A DNA stretch of 10,213 bases, from the NCBI GenBank assembly GCA_015489255.1, contig WGAD01000322.1, forward strand, positions 1-10,213. Reading direction: 5' to 3'. Within the stretch, counting starts at the first letter, position 1, and the number at the start of each line of letters is the position of its first letter. This DNA comes from Anaerolineales bacterium. GTDB lineage: Bacteria > Chloroflexota > Anaerolineae > Anaerolineales > Villigracilaceae. Positions 5,976 through 10,213 of the stretch are shown here, piece after piece. A program made the translations under genes and the position numbers. Below the pieces are notes generated by a model that saw nothing but the letters and a program-made list of their open reading frames with translations, did not search any database and had not been told where the DNA came from.

Positions 5976-6695
5976 TCACCCCCGCTGGTAGAACGTTATC
6001 GCCAAGCCGGCCAACAACCCCAGCCCAGCGCCGGCGAGCGTCAGCCAGGCGGTGGAAAACAAGACTTTTCGCGGCGGTAGAACGCGGATCATCTCGAACT
6101 CCAGGTTCGGGCTAAAATGCCGCGCCGCCTGACGATATGCCTGGATCTCTTGCTGCAAATCATCCAGAGCGGCGGGCGCATCGGCCAGGGTTTCCCAATT
6201 TGTGCCCGCGCAGGCGTTAAAAGACGTCACGCTTTCCGCAGCTCGCAAACAGGCTTGCCAGGTGAGCCAGCGCCATTCTTCGCGTTGGGCCAGGTGGGCA
6301 GCCTCCAGATAAGATTCCGCTGTCTCCAGCGACCGCTGCGCCCAGATCTCAGCCAGCGCTGCGGCGCTGTCGGCATCATGCGTCCAAACCGTCAACAACC
6401 AGCGGCTTTCAAACCGCTGAATACGCGCTTCCTCGGCCTCGGTGGGCGCCAGTTGTTCAAAAACAGCCTCCACCCAGCCCAGCGTATCTTCGCGCAATAA
6501 CATGGTGAGCGTTTCCACCTGGCGCTCCTCGGCGTAGGCAGCATCATCCAGACGAACCCGAATGACAGCAGCGCTCTCATAGAGTGGCGGCCACAGATAA
6601 GCGCCCCCCAGGCCCAACAAACCGCCCAGCGCCATTGAAATAAACAACAAAAACCAGCGTTTACGCAAGTTTCGCAGCCAAGTTTCAGTTTCCAT
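5976..6695 (-). CDS. Wzz-like polysaccharide chain-length determinant protein (short)
   Basis: A 239-residue protein with the two-span Wzz layout: a short basic cytoplasmic start (LRNLRKRW), a first membrane span at about 14-34, an alpha-helical, Glu/Ala-rich external domain (about 40-205), and a second span at about 213-236. The segment before the second span has the VLPPRKV (205-211) seen as a proline motif in Wzz proteins. It is shorter than typical Wzz (about 300-370 residues) and has no C-terminal tyrosine-kinase domain. Two cysteines (C149, C162) lie in the external domain and could form a disulfide. An in-frame extension to 6812 is rejected because GGAGGG lies five bases before the ATG at 6695. 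The gene overlaps the WecA-like gene by 11 bases. It is expected to control polymer length together with the downstream polymerase. Confidence 0.82.
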   Translation of the reverse strand: METETWLRNLRKRWFLLFISMALGGLLGLGGAYLWPPLYESAAVIRVRLDDAAYAEERQVETLTMLLREDTLGWVEAVFEQLAPTEAEEARIQRFESRWLLTVWTHDADSAAALAEIWAQRSLETAESYLEAAHLAQREEWRWLTWQACLRAAESVTSFNACAGTNWETLADAPAALDDLQQEIQAYRQAARHFSPNLEFEMIRVLPPRKVLFSTAWLTLAGAGLGLLAGLAITFYQRG

Positions 6696-7722
6696 TTCTT
6701 CCCTCCAGCCAAAACACCATGCCCAGGGCAGCAACAAACAAGGTGGCAAACAGGAGATTGGCCTGCCAGGGGGGCAATAAAAAGGCAATAAACGCCAACG
6801 AGCCAACAACAACAGCGCCTATGTGTAACGCTACCACGGCCCGGCGTGGTTCAAGGCCTATACGCGTCAGGCGGTGATAGGTGTGATCGCGCCCGGCACG
6901 AAAAGGGGCCGCGCCGCGCCGCAGACGCGAAAAGACAACCAGCGTAGTATCGAAGATCGGCACGGCCAGGATCAGCACAGGAACAAACCAGGATGAAGCT
7001 TGCGGGCGTCCGCCGGGCGTAAAGAGCAAGGCCATCACCGCCAGCAGATAACCGAGGCTTTGTGCGCCCGAATCGCCCAAAAAAAAGCGCGCCGGTGCAG
7101 CGTTGTAAAAATACAACCCGATAACAATGCCCAGCAGCAAGGCCAGGAGACGGAGCAATCGTTCGTCTCCGGCAGACAGCACCATCAACATCATGAACGC
7201 CAAAGAGATGCCGCTGATGCCTACCAGCAAGCCATCCATGCTGTCGATCAGGTTGAAGGCATTGGTCATGCCAACGACCCAAAACAAGGTGATGCCCATA
7301 TTGGCAGCATTGCTCCAAAAAGCGCCCATGTCCAGAAAGGCGGGCTTGATCATTCGCACAGAAACATCCAACGCCAGCAAAGACGAGGCGGCCAACACCT
7401 GACCGGCCAGCTTCGCGTGGGGAGAAAGGCGGCTTTTATCATCCCACAGGCCAAAGAGAAAAATGATCGCCAGCCCGGGCCAAATGCGCCAGAAGGTTAT
7501 CGCCGCCTGGCGGTCGAACGCCAAACCCACCACCAGAGAGGCTGCCAACGTCAAACCGCCGGCCAGGGGGGTGGGACGGTCGTGCTGCTTGTGCGGCAAC
7601 GCCCCGGGCACGTCGATCAGACCGTATCGCCAGGCCAGGCGGATCGCTCCTGCCCCCAGCAGCAAAGAGGCCGTCAGACCAACGATCAAATTGATGAAGA
7701 GGGCAAGCGGATACAGGCTCAT
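6685..7722 (-). CDS. WecA/MraY-family undecaprenyl-phosphate sugar-1-phosphate transferase
   Basis: A 345-residue polytopic membrane enzyme that would transfer a sugar-1-phosphate, often GlcNAc-1-P, from a UDP-sugar to undecaprenyl phosphate, starting the lipid-linked repeat unit on the cytoplasmic face. All family motifs are visible: the Asp pair in GLWDDKSRLSP (D94, D95), NAFNLIDSMDGL (154-165), FFLGDSGA (213-220), IFDTT (256-260) and the loop DHTYHRL (279-285), the equivalent of the WecA/TagO HIHHRL. About ten hydrophobic segments fit the family. The frame is open to 8088, but the ATG at 7722 forms an ATGA overlap with the preceding glycosyltransferase stop and begins right at the first membrane span. 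WecA or TagO-like function is likely; the exact sugar cannot be read from sequence. Confidence 0.93.
   Translation of the reverse strand: MSLYPLALFINLIVGLTASLLLGAGAIRLAWRYGLIDVPGALPHKQHDRPTPLAGGLTLAASLVVGLAFDRQAAITFWRIWPGLAIIFLFGLWDDKSRLSPHAKLAGQVLAASSLLALDVSVRMIKPAFLDMGAFWSNAANMGITLFWVVGMTNAFNLIDSMDGLLVGISGISLAFMMLMVLSAGDERLLRLLALLLGIVIGLYFYNAAPARFFLGDSGAQSLGYLLAVMALLFTPGGRPQASSWFVPVLILAVPIFDTTLVVFSRLRRGAAPFRAGRDHTYHRLTRIGLEPRRAVVALHIGAVVVGSLAFIAFLLPPWQANLLFATLFVAALGMVFWLEGRNGN
6701..6706 (-). promoter_or_regulatory. Shine-Dalgarno site that sets the Wzz-like start
   Basis: The minus strand reads GGAGGG, then five bases, then ATG at 6695. It lies within the C-terminal codons of the WecA-like gene and supports the 239-residue start, which also places the first membrane span close to the N-terminus as in Wzz proteins. 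Confidence 0.75.
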
Positions 7723-8846
7723 GGGCAAGTCAACTCTTCCAGGCCGGCCCGCCGATAAACGGCCAGGGTACCGGCGACCACCCGTTCCACAGAAAAACGC
7801 CGGGCAAACTTTCGCGCTGCCGCGCCCATCTTGCGGCGTCTCTCCGGGTGGACAATCAGGTCTTCCAGCGCGGCGGCCAGGGCTTCCGCATCTCGCAGGG
7901 GGACGAGCAGCCCCGTTTCTCCCGACACAACAGCATCCCGGCAGCCAGGCGCATCGGTCGTCACCACCGGGCGGGCGCAAGCCGCCGCCTCGATCAACGA
8001 TTTGGGCAAGCCCTCGCGGTAAGAAGGCAGGCAAACAATATGGGCGGACGCAAAAACCTGTGCCATATCGTCGCGCCAGCCCCACCATTCTACCATTCCG
8101 GCGCGTTGCCAGGCCTGCAATTGCTCGCGCGGCACCGCCGAGGGATTGCCATCATACGTATCGCCGACCAGCACAAAACGGGCCCCCACGCCACGGCGAC
8201 GCAAAATTCCTGCCGCCTGCACAAATTCACCGACGCCCTTATCCCAGAGCAGACGCGCCGCCAGCATGACCACCGGCTCCCCGTTCGGCTCCGGCTGCGG
8301 CCGGAAGTGTTCCAGGTCCACGCCGGAGCTGGGGATGAGCGTCGTCTGAGGTTCGGTCACCAACCGATGGCGTAAGAATACATCTCTGTCATCCTGGTTC
8401 TGAAAAATGACCTGCGTCTCTCGCATTATCCAACGATACGCCAGCATCGCCAGACGGCGCAGCACACGCCTTTTGACGCCACCTTCGCCAAAGAGATACC
8501 CCAGCCCGGTAACTGCATTGACGACCTGCGGCACATCCGCCAAACGCGCCGCCAGAGAGCCATAAAGCACCGGTTTGACGGTGAAATGATGCACCAGCGC
8601 CGGACGTTCCCGCCGGTATAACGCAGTGATTTCTCCAAGAGTACGCAATTCGGTCAACGGGTTGAGGCTGCGGCGCGCTAACGCCAGCGGCACAAAACGA
8701 AACCCGGCATCCTGAAGGCGGGCAGCGTAGGCATCCGGCGGGGCAACGAAGAGCACTTCAGCGCCGCATTCGCGCAGAGTCTGCGCCAGCGGCAGGCGGA
8801 AGTTCCAGAGATACCAGGCCGTGTTGGCGAATAGAATGATTTTCAT
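7719..8846 (-). CDS. Family 4 glycosyltransferase, CapM/PglA-like (GT-B fold)
   Basis: A 375-residue retaining glycosyltransferase. The N-terminus (KIILFANTAWYLWNFRLPL, 2-20), HHFTVKPVLYGSLAA (86-100) and AVTGLGYLF (111-119) are typical of the CapM/PglA group. That group adds the second sugar, often a HexNAc or galactose-type residue, to the undecaprenyl-diphosphate-linked first sugar. The donor-binding C-terminal domain has the E-x7-E motif in EGLPKSLIE (E278, E286) and CARPVVTTDAPGCRD (290-304). Its start forms an ATGA overlap with the previous gene and its stop forms another with the WecA-like gene. No good ribosome binding site precedes it, so translation is probably coupled. Adjacency to the WecA-like enzyme fits a role in the second step of repeat-unit assembly; the donor sugar is inferred only. 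Confidence 0.93.
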   Translation of the reverse strand: MKIILFANTAWYLWNFRLPLAQTLRECGAEVLFVAPPDAYAARLQDAGFRFVPLALARRSLNPLTELRTLGEITALYRRERPALVHHFTVKPVLYGSLAARLADVPQVVNAVTGLGYLFGEGGVKRRVLRRLAMLAYRWIMRETQVIFQNQDDRDVFLRHRLVTEPQTTLIPSSGVDLEHFRPQPEPNGEPVVMLAARLLWDKGVGEFVQAAGILRRRGVGARFVLVGDTYDGNPSAVPREQLQAWQRAGMVEWWGWRDDMAQVFASAHIVCLPSYREGLPKSLIEAAACARPVVTTDAPGCRDAVVSGETGLLVPLRDAEALAAALEDLIVHPERRRKMGAAARKFARRFSVERVVAGTLAVYRRAGLEELTCP

Positions 8847-9961
8847 AACAGGCTGCGATAGAGCGCGGCGTATTGCTGCGCAACGGTTTCCAAAGAAAAT
8901 TCACGGGCGATACGCTGCCGGGCTTGCATTCCCAGCGCTTGCCGCGCTTCCGGCGGCAACGCCAGCAGACGCAGCATGGCATCGGCCAGCGCATCCTGGT
9001 CACCGGGCGGGACGATGAAACCGGTCTCGCCGATGATGCGGGCAGCATCGCCAACGTCCGTGCTGACGCAGGGCACGCCACAGGCCATCGCCTCTCCGAG
9101 GACGTTGGGGAACCCCTCCAGAAAAGAGGCCAACACCAGCCCATCGAGGGCCGCATACCAGCGCGGCATCTTCGTGCAGGGGCCTTGCAATCTAAAGGAA
9201 TTTTTGTGCGCGGCTGGCAACCACGCCTGTACTTGGGGATTATCCGCTGTTATTCCTGGCCCGCATAGCAAAAAATGTACGTCACCTCGAACTGAGAGCA
9301 CCTTCTCAGCCGCGGCAAAGAAGATATCGTGCCCCTTGATGGGGTGCAACCGGGCAAACAAACCCAACAAAGGCGCGCCTTCTGGCAAGCCCAGCTTCTT
9401 CCGCACCTGCGAACGAACCCCGGGCATTGGACGAAATACATCCGTACTAAAACCGTTAGGGATGTAATCCAGTTTATGGCGTGGAAACCCCATACGTACA
9501 TAGTCGTTCAGTGTGGCGGCAGCATTTACAACCACCCTTTGAGGACGCTCAGAACGCGCTGCCAATGCATTCAAACGCATCACTGTACGCGTAGTGAATT
9601 TCAGGCGTTTCGCATCTCGAGGCGATTGACGCAGTCCCCAAATCTGGGCTCTCCGGCTGTCAGCCAGCCATGCCACCAAATTGGCATGATACATCCAGCT
9701 GTGCACCACATCGGGCTGCCATTCCCGTAAAATGCGGTGCAAATGGCGCAAGCCTCGCCATGTGAGGCGACCGCGCGGCATATGCAAAGCTGTCACCGGT
9801 ATCCCCAAGGCGGCAATCCGCTCGCCATACACACCTTCATCCGTCAAGGAGACCACGCGGAAGGTAAAATCTGTCTCCGACAATTTCCCCAGAAGGCGGT
9901 AGAGCGCTGTCTCCGCGCCGCCCAACCCCAGCCCGGTGATAACGTGCAGCACCTTAGGCAT
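8843..9961 (-). CDS. Family 4 glycosyltransferase, WbnK-like (GT-B fold)
   Basis: A 372-residue glycosyltransferase that would extend the lipid-linked repeat unit. The glycine-rich N-terminal loop VITGLGLGGAETALYRLL (7-24) and PDVVHSWMYHANLVAWLA (83-100) resemble the WbnK-like subgroup of GT4. The C-terminal domain has IPNGFSTDVF (167-176), LGLFARLHPIKGHD (199-212) and the E-x7-E motif EGFPNVLGE (E282, E290). The gene overlaps the upstream glycosyltransferase by eight bases and has no clear ribosome binding site, suggesting coupled translation. Its middle part (about 9180-9540) is less G+C-rich than its ends. The donor and acceptor sugars cannot be read from the sequence. Confidence 0.92.
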   Translation of the reverse strand: MPKVLHVITGLGLGGAETALYRLLGKLSETDFTFRVVSLTDEGVYGERIAALGIPVTALHMPRGRLTWRGLRHLHRILREWQPDVVHSWMYHANLVAWLADSRRAQIWGLRQSPRDAKRLKFTTRTVMRLNALAARSERPQRVVVNAAATLNDYVRMGFPRHKLDYIPNGFSTDVFRPMPGVRSQVRKKLGLPEGAPLLGLFARLHPIKGHDIFFAAAEKVLSVRGDVHFLLCGPGITADNPQVQAWLPAAHKNSFRLQGPCTKMPRWYAALDGLVLASFLEGFPNVLGEAMACGVPCVSTDVGDAARIIGETGFIVPPGDQDALADAMLRLLALPPEARQALGMQARQRIAREFSLETVAQQYAALYRSLL

Positions 9962-10213
9962 CGCGGCCAGCCAGCACGTTCAGGTAGCGGTCAGCAATGG
10001 TTTCCACGCGAAAATCCTGCGCCCGCTGGCGCAAAGCATCTTCCGGTTTCGGATGATCCAGCGCCTCGCGCAAGGCAGCCGCCACCGCCTGCGGGTCGCC
10101 GACGGGCGGCAGCCAGCCGTATTCACCTTCCATCAGAATTTCCGCCGGACCGCCGGGACAGTTGGTCGCCACGACTTGCGTCCCGCAGGCCAAAGCTTCC
10201 ACCAGCACAATGC
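9954..10213 (-). CDS. Family 4 glycosyltransferase, C-terminal fragment (runs off the window)
   Basis: Only about the last 86 codons are present; the frame stays open to the window edge and the true start lies beyond it. The visible part is the nucleotide-sugar-binding end of a GT-B fold GT4 enzyme: LVEALACGTQVVATNCPGG (second Glu of the E-x7-E motif in VEALACG), then EILMEGEYGWLPPVGDPQAV and a helical tail ending NVLAGRDA. The GTG at 10208 is an internal Val codon, not a start, because the family motif continues upstream of it. The TAA stop overlaps the next gene by eight bases, so it belongs to the same transcription unit. Role: probably another transferase of the repeat-unit pathway. Confidence 0.9.
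   Translation of the reverse strand, partial: IVLVEALACGTQVVATNCPGGPAEILMEGEYGWLPPVGDPQAVAAALREALDHPKPEDALRQRAQDFRVETIADRYLNVLAGRDA

Noticed and set aside
6696..6812. N-terminal extension of the Wzz-like protein (frame open to 6812)
   Set aside because: It lies inside the WecA-like gene; the ATG at 6695 has a GGAGGG site and gives the expected Wzz membrane layout.
7723..8088. N-terminal extension of the WecA-like protein (frame open to 8088)
   Set aside because: The extension overlaps the glycosyltransferase gene, is Pro/Gly/Arg-rich and unlike the family, and the ATG at 7722 gives an ATGA junction and a normal family N-terminus.
7000..8269. Plus-strand frames of 252 and 268 codons (7000-7758, 7463-8269)
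   Set aside because: Antisense to the WecA-like and CapM-like genes, whose motifs are complete; the plus-strand translations are low-complexity and Arg/Pro/Gln-rich.

Overview
The window looks like the downstream part of an extracellular polysaccharide gene cluster. All eleven coding regions are on the minus strand, so transcription runs from position 10213 down to 127 and the first gene is cut by the window edge. Coding regions are G+C-rich, roughly 50-68% in the blocks counted by hand. Most junctions overlap by 1-11 bases or leave gaps of 4-6 bases, so the genes are very probably one polycistronic, translationally coupled unit. The gene styles suggest an environmental bacterium, possibly Chloroflexota (Anaerolineae): an ACT domain fused to a Nim-type flavin protein, a cytidylyltransferase of the 'RHHSQRVPGKN' type, and a short Wzz-like protein. 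This placement is from memory of family styles and is tentative.

In order of transcription: the C-terminal end of a GT4 glycosyltransferase (10213-9954); a WbnK-like GT4 glycosyltransferase (9961-8843); a CapM/PglA-like GT4 glycosyltransferase (8846-7719); a WecA/MraY-family polyprenyl-phosphate sugar-1-phosphate transferase (7722-6685); a short Wzz-like chain-length protein (6695-5976); a Wzy/O-antigen-ligase-type polymerase (5971-4538); a PAPS-dependent sulfotransferase (4541-3681); a GT2 glycosyltransferase (3681-2749); an ACT plus Nim-type flavin-binding fusion protein (2742-1774); a CMP-sugar synthetase (1777-1088); and a D-2-hydroxyacid dehydrogenase (1098-127). Positions 1-126 after the last gene hold two tandem copies of a roughly 73-base repeat with inverted arms.

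Inferred pathway: the WecA-like enzyme loads a first sugar phosphate on undecaprenyl phosphate at the inner membrane face. The three GT4 enzymes and the GT2 enzyme extend the repeat unit. A flippase not seen here would export it, Wzy would polymerise it, and the Wzz-like protein would set chain length. The sulfotransferase points to a sulfated polymer or glycan, and the CMP-sugar synthetase points to a nonulosonic-acid or Kdo-like sugar. No sugar synthase, flippase, tyrosine kinase or export channel is seen in the window.

The window is mostly a recognisable Wzy-type polysaccharide operon and I do not see a clearly new defence or mobile system. The least ordinary parts are the sulfotransferase, the ACT-flavoprotein fusion inside the operon, the CMP-sugar synthetase/dehydrogenase pair without a synthase, and the hairpin-forming tandem repeat that abuts the last stop codon. 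No RNA gene, insertion sequence, CRISPR array or promoter was recognised. No stretch longer than 300 bases lacks a gene.
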